From an uncultured Holosporaceae bacterium (GTDB lineage Bacteria > Pseudomonadota > Alphaproteobacteria > CAISOG01): DNA of 21,797 nt. The DNA lies in contig CAISOG010000145.1 in NCBI GenBank assembly GCA_903887035.1, positions 1 to 21,797 of the forward strand. The letters run 5' to 3'. Positions 1-8,465 of the stretch are shown here, piece by piece (position 1 is the first letter of the stretch; the number at the start of each line of letters is the position of its first letter). The position numbers and the translations under genes were made by a program. Below the pieces are notes generated by a model that was not told where the DNA came from, did no database searches, and saw only the letters and a program-made list of their open reading frames with translations.

Positions 1-146
1 AATATACAGCCTGCGAAAATGTTACGAGGTCGAGAAACGGAGCGGGAGTGTACATGGAAGTACATGAGCACCGTATCACAGAGATCGTGACATTTGCAGC
101 ACTGGAGATTTTTAAAGTGGAATGACTATAGTGGCCAAAGCTCTAA
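1..146. other. Unassigned segment downstream of the pilin gene
   Basis: No gene can be supported here. On the plus strand one frame is open from base 3 to a TGA at 123-125 (40 codons), but it has no visible start and no recognisable sequence, so it may be the end of a gene entering from outside the window or chance. A 7-bp direct repeat GTACATG occurs at 50-56 and 60-66. On the minus strand this is the 3' flank of the pilin gene, and I see no hairpin with a T-run that would terminate the pilus operon. Confidence 0.3.
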
Positions 147-941
147 CTACAGCGCAACAAACAGCAGGCAGTTGCGGTCACTGCTGGTGCCATCATAGCT
201 AAAGTTGGGCGCCGTGCCGGTCGCGCAACCCGTACCTGTCGCCATAACCTTGCCCGTGCGGGGGTTGCCATCGTCCAGGGATTTATCAATCTGATAGGCC
301 TGATCGGGGGTTAGGATAGCGTTTTCGGCAAAATCGCCTGAGGTTGTACCTGAACCCGCCGCCGTGGTGGGGGCACCATCGCCAATCCGCAACCATGTTC
401 CCCGTGGAATAGCCACCGAATTGCTGGTGCTGCTTCCGTCAGCCACAACCGCAACGATACCACCGCCCAGACGGGTGGCGGGAATCTCCTTACCCAATTT
501 GGCGTCGGTGTTGGTGGCCTCTGGGCGGGCATAAACCCCCGTCACCAAATTGGCGGCGGCCAAATGTTGCCAGAATTGCACATTTTCCGTGCTGTTGGCA
601 CTAAGCATGGTTGTTCCCAGGGTGCCCGTGCCACCGCCATTAACCAGAGATGCATTCAGGCGGGTGGTCGCCTCAGAAAAATTGCCAGGCAGCGCATTGT
701 ATTTGTCCTGAAACGTGGTGACCGCGGTGCGATAGCCCTGCACCTGATCCACCACCGACTGTATACGGGCATTTTCAATCAGGGTTTGCCCCTGCAGCGC
801 GCCACCGATCAGCAGACCCGCCACCGCCAAGACAATGGCGGCTTCGATCAGGCTGAAACCCGCCTGGCGATTCCTTCGTTTGGTGGCGGATTGTTGGGAT
901 GGATTGGTCAAGATTTTGGCCAAAATTTTGGAAAGGCTCAT
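147..941 (-). CDS. Type IV prepilin (major pilin-like, class III N-terminus)
   Basis: Predicted 264-residue pilin subunit, the likely structural subunit of the pilus or pseudopilus built by the upstream operon genes. A basic 28-residue leader (KRRNRQAG) precedes the prepilin peptidase site G28/F29, followed by FSLIEAAIVLAVAGLLIGGAL with the conserved Glu at mature position 5 and a roughly 20-residue hydrophobic helix. The leader is long, as in type IVb/MSHA pilins, rather than the 6-7 residues of type IVa. Two cysteines near the C-terminus (CATG and NCLLF) could form the usual disulphide-bounded D-region. The ATG start is supported by AGGAGA eight bases upstream. It is the last gene of the operon, 24 bp after the secretin. 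Pilin family is certain; whether it is a major pilin, minor pilin or pseudopilin is inferred from its being the only one present. Confidence 0.88.
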   Translation of the reverse strand: MSLSKILAKILTNPSQQSATKRRNRQAGFSLIEAAIVLAVAGLLIGGALQGQTLIENARIQSVVDQVQGYRTAVTTFQDKYNALPGNFSEATTRLNASLVNGGGTGTLGTTMLSANSTENVQFWQHLAAANLVTGVYARPEATNTDAKLGKEIPATRLGGGIVAVVADGSSTSNSVAIPRGTWLRIGDGAPTTAAGSGTTSGDFAENAILTPDQAYQIDKSLDDGNPRTGKVMATGTGCATGTAPNFSYDGTSSDRNCLLFVAL

Positions 942-965
942 GGGAATGTCTCCTAATGGTTGACG

Positions 966-2819
966 TTAAGGGTTAGGGTTAGGGTTGGAGGAAATTGGTG
1001 CCGCCGCGCCAGGATAGAACTGATCGGACGGGGCTGTTAACACTGATGGCGCAGGTGCCGCGGTGGTGGCCGCAGGATCCTGTTCTTCCGGCATCGTCTC
1101 GGCACTATAGCCGGGCAAGGCTAAGGGGCGGGGGTCGCGGGTAAATTTTTGATACAACTTGGCATCGGCGGGGCTGACGCTGGCCTGGGCATCGGCGGGC
1201 GGCAACAGGGTAGCGCGCAGGAAGATTACCAATTCCACCACCTCCTGCGAATCATCCTTTGCGGCCACCAATGGGCTTAGCAGGGCGGGCACGTTGTCCT
1301 TTAGGCCGGGAATCCCCTCCTTCTGATTTAGCCCACGATCCTGCATCAACCCGCCCATCACGATCGCCTCACCCGATTGCAGGCGCAGCACCGAATCCAA
1401 TTCCCGCACCTCAACAATCGGTACGCTGGACACCACCGTGTTGTTTGAGGCAATCGCCACCGCGGGATCGGCGGTATAACCGGTAATGCGGGAAATGGTG
1501 GGGCGCAGGGTTAGGGTAACGTTTTGGCTGTCGGGGTTGATGGCGGGTTGCACGCTCATCACCAGCCCGATGGGCACGGTGTACAGCTGGCTGCCAACCG
1601 ACACCACATCGGGATCGCCGTTTTTGCCCTGGCGCCGTTCATAGTCCAGGGTGAAATACACCTGATTCTGCGCCACCTTTAGAATGGCGTTTTGGTTGTT
1701 CATCACGGTTAGGCGGGGGTTGGATAGGGTGCGGGTGGTGCCAAAACTGTCCAAAAAGCCCAACACCCCCGCAAAATTGCTGTCGTTAAGCGATAGGGTT
1801 AGAAAGCCTGGGGCAACCTTACCCGTTGAATCATAGGGGCCTTCCTGCAGGGCAGAGCCCGCACCAAAGCTGCCCGCCGCGTTAAAGGCGGGTTTGCCCT
1901 TAACAAAGCTGCGCCAGTTGATGCCGCTGCGATACTGATCATTCAAACTGACCTCAACCACCTTGGCCTCAATCAACACCTGCCCCGTCATTTGCCGTTG
2001 CAGCTCCGCCAGAAATCCTGTCACCCGTTTTTGTTGTACCTTGGTGCCGGTCACGGTCAACATCCCCGCCTGACGGTTCAGGCTGAAACTGCTGGAACTG
2101 TTCTCATTATCCTCAGCCTTGCTGACCCGTCCATCCTTGCTAAGCAGCAGGCGCAGGTTGGTTTCCAAATCGCTAAAGGGATCCGCCGTTGCCGTGCTGC
2201 GAATGCGGCTTTTGGAGCCGTTATCGCCGCTGTTGTTGGCATTCTGACCCTTAGCGACCGCACCAAACACATCGGTGGAAATCCCAATGCTGCCCTGGCT
2301 TTCGCGCACCGCGTTCAGAAAGTCCAGATGGTAATCCTGGGTATAGGGCAAATCGCGCTCCACCTGCAAAAAGCCGTTGCGGACGTGATAGCGGGTGTTG
2401 GTACGGCTGGTAATCTGATCCAAAACGTCGCGCAGGGGGCGGTTTTGCACGTTCATCAGCAAGCTGCCCTGCACCTGCGGATCAATATCGGCGTCCAACC
2501 CCGTTTGGCGCGCCAGTTCCAGCAGCAGGTCGCGCAGCGGCACCCCATCCCCCACGCTTAACGATACCGGCTTTAACAGGGCGGCATCGATCGGCTCCGC
2601 GCTAACCACCTGACTGGGGGCAGGTGGGGTGGGTTGTTGCGCGGGCGGCATGGTGTTGTTGGGGTTTATCAGCGACTGGCGATAATCCTCAGGCGTCAGT
2701 TTTAGGGTGGGGTCGTGCATCGCCTCATGCCCAGGGTCACAACCCATCAGCATGGCTATCAGGCCAGCAAGCAGCAGCGGCCTGCAAACAAATCGATGGC
2801 GGGTCAACATTTTGGTCAT
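966..2819 (-). CDS. Outer-membrane secretin lipoprotein (MshL/PilQ/GspD family)
   Basis: 617-residue secretin, expected to form the gated outer-membrane ring through which the pilus or substrate passes. The N-terminus has a signal peptide ending in the lipobox L24-M-G-C27, so it should be lipid-anchored. Residues about 84-155 resemble the STN/N0 domain (SVGDGVPLRDLLLELARQTG). A second periplasmic module at about 205-275 has a Ser-rich low-complexity stretch. The secretin core spans about 280-537, with VLIEAKVVEVSL, LSNPRLTVMNNQNA and the C-terminal VPIVEVRELDSVLRL...GGLMQDR...VELVIFLRATLL signature. It starts 3 bp after the stop of the preceding gene with no strong ribosome site, suggesting translational coupling. 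The C-terminal tail is Pro/Ala-rich and ends in NPNPNP. Closest family is probably MshL; a T2SS GspD is less likely because the N1-N3 repeats are not evident. Confidence 0.9.
   Translation of the reverse strand: MTKMLTRHRFVCRPLLLAGLIAMLMGCDPGHEAMHDPTLKLTPEDYRQSLINPNNTMPPAQQPTPPAPSQVVSAEPIDAALLKPVSLSVGDGVPLRDLLLELARQTGLDADIDPQVQGSLLMNVQNRPLRDVLDQITSRTNTRYHVRNGFLQVERDLPYTQDYHLDFLNAVRESQGSIGISTDVFGAVAKGQNANNSGDNGSKSRIRSTATADPFSDLETNLRLLLSKDGRVSKAEDNENSSSSFSLNRQAGMLTVTGTKVQQKRVTGFLAELQRQMTGQVLIEAKVVEVSLNDQYRSGINWRSFVKGKPAFNAAGSFGAGSALQEGPYDSTGKVAPGFLTLSLNDSNFAGVLGFLDSFGTTRTLSNPRLTVMNNQNAILKVAQNQVYFTLDYERRQGKNGDPDVVSVGSQLYTVPIGLVMSVQPAINPDSQNVTLTLRPTISRITGYTADPAVAIASNNTVVSSVPIVEVRELDSVLRLQSGEAIVMGGLMQDRGLNQKEGIPGLKDNVPALLSPLVAAKDDSQEVVELVIFLRATLLPPADAQASVSPADAKLYQKFTRDPRPLALPGYSAETMPEEQDPAATTAAPAPSVLTAPSDQFYPGAAAPISSNPNPNP
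969..986. repeat. Hexanucleotide tandem repeat AGGGTT x3 at the secretin 3' end
   Basis: Three perfect copies of AGGGTT lie directly before the secretin stop codon and encode its last six residues, Asn-Pro x3. Copy-number change would lengthen or shorten the tail by two residues without a frameshift. Confidence 0.85.
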
Positions 2820-2822
2820 GGC

Positions 2823-4184
2823 TTAGGGGGCAACAGTTTCTTTGGGGGTTGAGGAAGGGTCGGGGGTTTTGGGCGTAGCGGCGGCGGCGGCGGCGGGCGT
2901 TTTATTGCCTTTTGGTTTGGCTGGCGGATTGGCTAAGGGGGGCGGGGGCAGAATGGCCGCATCCTGCGGCGCGGGGACAGACGAAGCGGCGTCATCTTCC
3001 TCCGTTGGGTGATAGCCCGCTGGCCGCAAGCCTGCTGGCGCGCTGTCTAAGGTGGGTGCCTTGCTGATGGCCACATCGCTATGGGAGGCACGCATGCCCG
3101 CGCCGCTGGCCGTCGCCAGGGTCATCAGGCGGCCATCCACGCTATGCTGCCACAGGGTCGATTGCGGCGACACCGTCAACAGCTGCCAATCGCCCAGCTG
3201 GATGCTGGGGCTGCTGCTGTCATATTTTTGGCCGTTCAGCCAAAAGCTCCAGCGGTCGGGATTCAGATACAAAATCGCGCTGACCGCCATAGGTCTTGCG
3301 CCAGCCACCCCAACGCCCCCTAAAATTTGGTCAGAGGGCGGCGCCATCGATGCCCGTGGGTCGGCTATACCGGCCGCTTCGGGTGACAGCAGCGGCCGAT
3401 TTATCCCCTGAGTCATCCCCTGATACGCGGCTTGATAACCATTCCTATCCCCCTCTTGGGCGCTAAGCTGGTGCTCTGGACTATCTTCTGCCACCGCTGT
3501 TTTGGCCTGGTTTTCCGATGAACCACCCGCCTGGCTAGCCGCCGCCAGCTGTGGCCAAGCTGGCAAGGGGTCGGCCAGCCCGATAAGCAGCAATTGCCAT
3601 TGGCTTTCCACCAGGGCGGGGCTTTTTTCGCTGGCGGGCAGCGGCTTTTGGGTTAATTGCAGTGGAATCACAAAACCTGGCAATTGCGACGCCAAGGTCA
3701 TCACCACCTGCCGCCCCTGCAAATCATCGGCGGTTTTGACCGCCAGCTGCAGCTTAAAGGCGTTCAGCTTAAGGCCTTGATCGGTTGTGCCATCCAACTG
3801 ATCCTCTAAGGGATAGCGCGCCGCCCCCACCATCAGGTCACCCAGTTGCGGGCGCAGCTGTTGCACATTGGGATCTTGCCGCAATTTGGCCAGGGCAACA
3901 GTTACCGCCTGCGCCGTCAACGGGCTGGCCAGGCTTTGACGCTCATACAGCCCTATGGCGGGCAGGCGTTGTTGCCAAGCCTGCAAATTGTTCAGCTGCT
4001 GATTGGCCAGGCGGGCGGTCTGTTTGGCCTGCGTCAACCGTTGCTGCTGCTGCCCGCGCCAGCTGTGACCCGCTAAAATTACCAACACGCCGACCACCAG
4101 CACCAGCATGGCCAGCCATTGCCCCTGGCGGTTTTGGCGCATCAGCGGGCTGGCGGATTGGGATTGGGGGTGGGCAGACTTCAT
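2823..4184 (-). CDS. Bitopic pilus/secretion inner-membrane protein: GspM/PilO-like plus PilP/GspC-like module
   Basis: 453 residues, recognised mainly from topology and position. A short cytoplasmic N-terminus is followed by one membrane helix at about 22-39, then a Gln-rich coiled-coil-like stretch (41-75), then a ferredoxin-like periplasmic region (about 80-205), the layout of PilO/GspM. After a flexible linker (210-290), residues about 296-358 contain MAVSAILYLNPDRWSFWLNGQKY and GDWQLLTVSPQSTLWQHS, which resembles the small beta-domain of PilP/GspC/MshK that contacts the secretin. The last 70 residues are Pro/Ala/Lys-rich, with a GCN-repeat poly-Ala run. A fusion of two normally separate alignment-complex subunits is my inference. 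It sits 2 bp after the GspL/PilN-like gene and 3 bp before the secretin, as expected for an inner-to-outer-membrane bridge. Confidence 0.65.
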   Translation of the reverse strand: MKSAHPQSQSASPLMRQNRQGQWLAMLVLVVGVLVILAGHSWRGQQQQRLTQAKQTARLANQQLNNLQAWQQRLPAIGLYERQSLASPLTAQAVTVALAKLRQDPNVQQLRPQLGDLMVGAARYPLEDQLDGTTDQGLKLNAFKLQLAVKTADDLQGRQVVMTLASQLPGFVIPLQLTQKPLPASEKSPALVESQWQLLLIGLADPLPAWPQLAAASQAGGSSENQAKTAVAEDSPEHQLSAQEGDRNGYQAAYQGMTQGINRPLLSPEAAGIADPRASMAPPSDQILGGVGVAGARPMAVSAILYLNPDRWSFWLNGQKYDSSSPSIQLGDWQLLTVSPQSTLWQHSVDGRLMTLATASGAGMRASHSDVAISKAPTLDSAPAGLRPAGYHPTEEDDAASSVPAPQDAAILPPPPLANPPAKPKGNKTPAAAAAATPKTPDPSSTPKETVAP

Positions 4185-4186
4185 GA

Positions 4187-5425
4187 CTACTCGCTTGCCC
4201 CCGCTTTGCCAGAATCTTTGGATACCTCTTTCGCTGCCTGATTGGCTGGCTGCAGCGTCAGAATTTGCGCGCCATTGGCGGCGGTTTGCCAGCTGGCGGT
4301 CATGGATGAGGCTTGGTCAGGGGTCTGGCCAGCGTGATCCTCTGATGATTCGGATGATTCGACCAGTTGGCTGGGCAACAGGGCGATGATGTTGGCAACG
4401 GTGGGATCCTCGGCCAGGGTGGCGGGCACCTGGATCTGCAATTCGGGCTGGTTGGTTTTGGTGGCGGCGGCATGGCTGGGTTGCCACCATTGCTCCGGCT
4501 TGCTGCGACCCGCCTGCCAGCTTAGTTTGTCGGCCATCAGCGCGCTTGGCCAAACCGCCGATACCCTCGACAACCAGGCAAATAACGGCGGATGGTTGGC
4601 CACCTGCTGTTGCCACCAGCGATCGGCCAACTGCCAATGATGACTATCGGCCAAGGGCATCGGCATCTGACCCGCCAATTGTTGAACGGATTGTTGGGTG
4701 ACGGCCGCCTTGACCTGCATCGCCATCGCTTCCTGCCGCAGCTGCACCCCATCCAGCAGCAACAGAAACGCCACCGCCGCCGCTGCCGCCCCGCCAGCCC
4801 AACGGAATCGCCGCAACCACTGCCACTGCTGGCTAAGCCGTTGCCAAAACACGGTCAGCGGCATCCATAGCGGGATCGGCGCGCCATCATCCCGCCCCGC
4901 CAGCATAACCTTGGTCAGGCGGTGCCCATCCCCCTGCAACAGATCAAGCAGTTCGGGCAACCAGCCCAGGCCGCGCAGCAACCACACATCGCGCCCCCCT
5001 GGTGCGGACTGCCCGCCGCCAATGCCGCCCTGATGCCCATTCGGGCTTAGTCGCGGCTTGGCATGGGCGCCCACCGCCACCAATTCCCCCGCCATCAGCT
5101 GTCGACTAAAGCGTTGCTGCAAAAACGGTGCCCATTCACGGCGCTGCAACTTTGGCCACACCATCACCTGGGGATCGGCGGTTTCATGGGCGATGACCAG
5201 CTGAAGCGGGCTGGCGGGGGGCAGGTGATCGCGCAGCCCCCGCCAAACGCTTGGGATACCATCTTGGCTGGAATGATTGGCCGCGCTGTTGATGGTTTGG
5301 GGAACAGCAACAGACCCCTCCTCCTGCCAGCCATCCGGCGACCATGATTGCACCCGAACCGATTGTTCATCCAGCAACAGGCGCCAAGCGTTTTGATTCA
5401 ACTGGGACAACAGGTGCTTAACCAT
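4187..5425 (-). CDS. Bitopic GspL / PilM-PilN-like assembly protein
   Basis: 412 residues with no strong sequence match that I can name; assigned from layout and operon position. Residues 1-205 are a cytoplasmic region rich in Trp and Gln (IAHETADPQVMVWPKLQRREWAPFLQQRF) resembling a degenerate GspL/PilM-type domain that would dock to the assembly ATPase. A single membrane helix at about 209-228 (WAGGAAAAAVAFLLLLDGVQL) is followed by a periplasmic coiled-coil and a domain with PPLFAWLSRVSAVWPSALMADKLSW, the PilN/GspL pattern. The start codon abuts the gspF-like stop (TAGATG), with a TAGGGG ribosome site seven bases upstream inside gspF. It may equal MshI or MshJ. Confidence 0.6.
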   Translation of the reverse strand: MVKHLLSQLNQNAWRLLLDEQSVRVQSWSPDGWQEEGSVAVPQTINSAANHSSQDGIPSVWRGLRDHLPPASPLQLVIAHETADPQVMVWPKLQRREWAPFLQQRFSRQLMAGELVAVGAHAKPRLSPNGHQGGIGGGQSAPGGRDVWLLRGLGWLPELLDLLQGDGHRLTKVMLAGRDDGAPIPLWMPLTVFWQRLSQQWQWLRRFRWAGGAAAAAVAFLLLLDGVQLRQEAMAMQVKAAVTQQSVQQLAGQMPMPLADSHHWQLADRWWQQQVANHPPLFAWLSRVSAVWPSALMADKLSWQAGRSKPEQWWQPSHAAATKTNQPELQIQVPATLAEDPTVANIIALLPSQLVESSESSEDHAGQTPDQASSMTASWQTAANGAQILTLQPANQAAKEVSKDSGKAGASE

Positions 5426-6670
5426 CTAAAAACCCCTACCCAACTGGCCGACCGCCTGATAAACGGGCAGCATCATCGCCGCCAGCACCCACAGAATCAT
5501 GCCGCCCGCCAGCAGCAGCAGGCTGTTTTGCAGCTGGCTCCAACGGCGCGGCCAGGTAATCGCCAACTGCCGCTCCAACAGGGTTAGCCCTTGTTGCAAA
5601 CACTGATCCAGCCGTCCCGTTTGCTCTCCCATCAGCACCAAATCTTGCAGCAGGGGGGGCAACAACCGACTGCCCATCAGGGCGATGCTCAGGCTTTGGC
5701 CATCGGCCAATTGCTGTTCCAACCGTTTGGCCTGTTCCACCAAGCTGCGGTTGCTCAGCGCCGCCCTGGCCAGCTCCAGCCCGCGCAACAGCGGCACCCC
5801 CGCCTGCCAGGCCAACAGCCAGGCATGGGTATAGGGAATAATCTGGCCATCACGATGCAGTTCGCCCAACAGCGGCAGTTTCAGGCGCAACCTGTCGATT
5901 ATCGTCCTTACCCGCGGCAGGGTTGTTGCCGCGATACCAACCGCCACGCTAAGGCCTACCAGCCCGATCAGCACCACCCCGCCAAAGCGCCCAACCGCGC
6001 CCGAAAATTGCATCAACAGCTTGGCGGCCAGGCTGGGTTGGCTGCCCAAACTTTGCAACAGGCCGCTTAACCCTGGCAACAGCTGCTGGCTTATCATGCT
6101 CAACAACATCAACACCACGCCAATCACCATCAGGGGATAGCGCATCGCCTGCCAATTCTGTTGCTTCCAGGATAGCTGCCAGCGGTAGTGGGCGGCCAGC
6201 CGTTCGAAACAATTGCCCAGCTGCCCCGTCTGCTCCGCCGCCTGAAACAGACTGGTGGCCAGGGCGCCAAACCCCCCATGCGGCAAGGTTGATACCGCCT
6301 GCCCCAGGCTTTGCCCCGCCAACAGCTCCATCCGCAATTGCTTAAGCGTGTGGCGCAGGCGGCGTTGCCGCACCATCGTCTCACTTTTGGCCAGCGCGTC
6401 CAGCAGGGGGATACCCGCCGTCATCAACATCGCCGCCCGCTCAAAAAAACTGGCCAACTCTGCCCTATCCAGCTTTTGCCACGGCATTACCAGCGACAGC
6501 CAACGGCGACGGGCGCTTAGCAGCACCAGCCCCTGCCGATGCAGCAATTGTTGCAGCTGTAGGCGATCGGGCGCCTCTAACAAGCCCCGCACAATTTGGC
6601 CAGCGCCATCAGGGCTTACCCCCCCATGACCAACGCCCGCCGTCATCGCGCGATAGGCAAAGCGGTTCAT
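5426..6670 (-). CDS. Type IV pilus/type II secretion inner-membrane platform protein (GspF/PilC/MshG family)
   Basis: 414 residues, the usual family length. It forms the membrane platform on which the ATPase turns during pilin polymerisation. Two homologous T2SSF domains are visible: the first around 70-190 (ELASFFERAAMLMTAGIPLLDAL then GALATSLFQAAEQTGQL), the second around 270-395 (TGRLDQCLQQGLTLLERQL). Each is followed by membrane helices (YPLMVIGVVLMLLSMISQQLLP; SLLLLAGGMILWVLAAMMLPVYQAV). The start codon overlaps the ATPase stop as ATGA, with AGGTGG upstream, so translation is coupled to the ATPase, its direct partner. Confidence 0.93.
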   Translation of the reverse strand: MNRFAYRAMTAGVGHGGVSPDGAGQIVRGLLEAPDRLQLQQLLHRQGLVLLSARRRWLSLVMPWQKLDRAELASFFERAAMLMTAGIPLLDALAKSETMVRQRRLRHTLKQLRMELLAGQSLGQAVSTLPHGGFGALATSLFQAAEQTGQLGNCFERLAAHYRWQLSWKQQNWQAMRYPLMVIGVVLMLLSMISQQLLPGLSGLLQSLGSQPSLAAKLLMQFSGAVGRFGGVVLIGLVGLSVAVGIAATTLPRVRTIIDRLRLKLPLLGELHRDGQIIPYTHAWLLAWQAGVPLLRGLELARAALSNRSLVEQAKRLEQQLADGQSLSIALMGSRLLPPLLQDLVLMGEQTGRLDQCLQQGLTLLERQLAITWPRRWSQLQNSLLLLAGGMILWVLAAMMLPVYQAVGQLGRGF

Positions 6671-8433
6671 GCCACCTGCCCAACCAGTTTCAGGGGTGAC
6701 GCTGTTTCAACAATGTTCTCAGCCATGCTCATGGCGGCGGGCAACACCCGTTCGACCTCGGCCAGACTGGTTTGGCCAGTGGCGGCCAGCATCAACCCCT
6801 GTTGCCGCAAATTCAGCTGGCCATCCATCAACGCCTGGGCACGCAACAGCTTGCGGTTGGCGGAGCTGGCAATCAAATCGGCCAGCGTCGGGGAAACGGG
6901 CAACAGCTCCCCCACCGCCAGGCGGCCACGATAGCCGGTATCGTCACAATGGGGGCATCCGACCGCCTGATGATGGTGGCTAGGGGCGCTAAGCCCCGCC
7001 AGCTCATACAGCTTGGCCTGGGCGGGCGATAACGGCTGGGCAATCATACAGGCCTCACACAGGCGGCGCAGCAGCCGTTGCGCCAAGCCAGCCAGCCAGC
7101 TTTCGGCCAGCAACCCAGGGGCTACACCAAAATCCAACAAGCGGCTAACAATCCCAATGCTGTCATGGCTGTGCAGAGTGGTCAGCACCAAATGCCCCGT
7201 CAGCGCCGCCCGTAAGGCCATATGGGCGGTATCCTCATCACGGATTTCCCCGACCATGATCACATCGGGATCCTGCCGCATCAGGGCGCGAATCCCTTCA
7301 GCAAAGCCAAAGCCAATATCGTCGCGCACTGGTGTTTGCCGCACGCCCGCCAACACCGCCTCCACCGGTTCTTCCAACGTCATGATGTTACGCTGTTGGG
7401 CATCCAGCCCGCGCAGCAGGGCGTAAAGGGTGGTGGTCTTACCGCTGCCGGTGGGGCCACTGATGACCATCAGCCCCTGCGGATAATGGCTAAGTTGGGT
7501 CAGCTTGGCCGCCAAATTGGCCTCAAAGCCCAGCTCGGTCATTGCCAACAGCCGATCCGGCCGATCCAACAGCCGCACCACCAGATTTTCGCCATGCAGG
7601 GTGGGTTGGGTGGCCACCCGCATATCAACCGCCCGCCCGTTGATGCTATAGCTTAGCCGGCCATCCTGCGGCAAACGGCTTTCGGTGATGTTCATATCGG
7701 CCAACAGTTTCAACCGCACCAACAGCCCCGCCCAGCGTTCCTTATGCAGTTCGCGCACCGTCACCAACCGCCCATCTTGACGCAGGCGGATGCGCACAAA
7801 GGCTTGTTCTGGTTGCAAATGAATGTCAGAGGCATTGGTGCGAACCGCCAGCTGCAAAATCTCATCGACCAGATCGACCGCGCTGTTTTCGCCCCCCTCA
7901 CTGACCTGCCAACGCATCGCCGACACCGCCTGTTCATTCGGATAGGCCTTGGCATGGGCGGCGCGTATCGCACTGGGGCAGGCCAGGTGCAGCTGGATGT
8001 CGCCGCCATCGCCATGACCGCCCTCACCATGACCACTATGACCAGCGGTTAAGCCGTGCCGAACCGCCTCCCGCAGCGCCATTGCGGGTTTGGGATAGGC
8101 GGTGGCCAGGTGGGTTTGGCCATCCCGTTGCCAGCTGACCATCAAAAACCGTTCGGCCACCAGGCGGCCAAAGGGTTGGTCGGCCACCCAGCCTTGCCAA
8201 TCCTGATAGGGGCGATAGGGCAGTTGTTGCAGACTGGCCAGCACGGGCCACAACCCCTCCTCCTCCACAAAACCAAGGCTCAGCAACAATTCGCCCAACG
8301 GTTTTTGATGCGGCTCAGGCTGACGCGCCTGTTCGGCCAGGGCAATCGCCAGCTGGTCGGGGGTAATCTGTTTGGCCTGCAACAGGGCTTGGCCAAGCAA
8401 GGGGGTGGAGGGTCTTGCCAACAATCTTGCCAA
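6667..8433 (-). CDS. Pilus/type II secretion assembly ATPase (GspE/PilB/MshE family)
   Basis: 588-residue hexameric ATPase powering pilin assembly at the inner face of the membrane. Visible motifs: Walker A GPTGSGKT (326-333), Asp box LEEPVE (353-358), Walker B DPDVIMVGEIRDE (388-400), His box LTGHLVLTTLHSHDS, and a four-cysteine zinc site (C459, C462, C493, C496; CPHCDDTGYRGR). The N-terminus (about 10-75) is an MshEN/GspE_N-type repeat, LLGQALLQAKQITPDQLAIALAEQ then LGELLLSLGFVEEE. The start is TTG: an in-frame TAA lies two codons upstream and no ATG precedes the conserved domain. No clear ribosome site is seen, so TTG codons a few triplets downstream remain possible. Oddities are a His/Gly-rich insert (131-145) and changes in the MshEN consensus. 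First gene of the operon. Confidence 0.95.
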   Translation of the reverse strand: MARLLARPSTPLLGQALLQAKQITPDQLAIALAEQARQPEPHQKPLGELLLSLGFVEEEGLWPVLASLQQLPYRPYQDWQGWVADQPFGRLVAERFLMVSWQRDGQTHLATAYPKPAMALREAVRHGLTAGHSGHGEGGHGDGGDIQLHLACPSAIRAAHAKAYPNEQAVSAMRWQVSEGGENSAVDLVDEILQLAVRTNASDIHLQPEQAFVRIRLRQDGRLVTVRELHKERWAGLLVRLKLLADMNITESRLPQDGRLSYSINGRAVDMRVATQPTLHGENLVVRLLDRPDRLLAMTELGFEANLAAKLTQLSHYPQGLMVISGPTGSGKTTTLYALLRGLDAQQRNIMTLEEPVEAVLAGVRQTPVRDDIGFGFAEGIRALMRQDPDVIMVGEIRDEDTAHMALRAALTGHLVLTTLHSHDSIGIVSRLLDFGVAPGLLAESWLAGLAQRLLRRLCEACMIAQPLSPAQAKLYELAGLSAPSHHHQAVGCPHCDDTGYRGRLAVGELLPVSPTLADLIASSANRKLLRAQALMDGQLNLRQQGLMLAATGQTSLAEVERVLPAAMSMAENIVETASPLKLVGQVA

Positions 8434-8436
8434 AGG

Positions 8437-8451
8437 TTAACAAACGGTTAA
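8437..8451. promoter_or_regulatory. CtrA-type box TTAA-N7-TTAA upstream of gspE-like gene
   Basis: The palindromic site TTAACAAACGGTTAA matches the TTAA-N7-TTAA consensus of the alphaproteobacterial cell-cycle regulator CtrA. It begins 4 bp from the TTG start of the pilus operon. Relative to the candidate minus-strand promoter at 8466-8494 it lies just downstream of the expected transcription start, a position that would favour repression. In the plus direction it sits 18 bp before TATGGT (8470-8475), so it could instead act on the Sco1 gene. Binding is inferred. Confidence 0.45.
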
Positions 8452-8465
8452 GATATATGGGGTTA

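Noticed and set aside
966..986. Telomere-like TTAGGG repeats
   Set aside because: Only three hexamers, in frame as the Asn-Pro tail of the secretin; no relation to chromosome ends.
2878..2899. GCG triplet run as an expandable repeat
   Set aside because: Short poly-Ala coding run in the Pro/Ala tail of the 453-residue protein; ordinary low complexity in GC-rich DNA.
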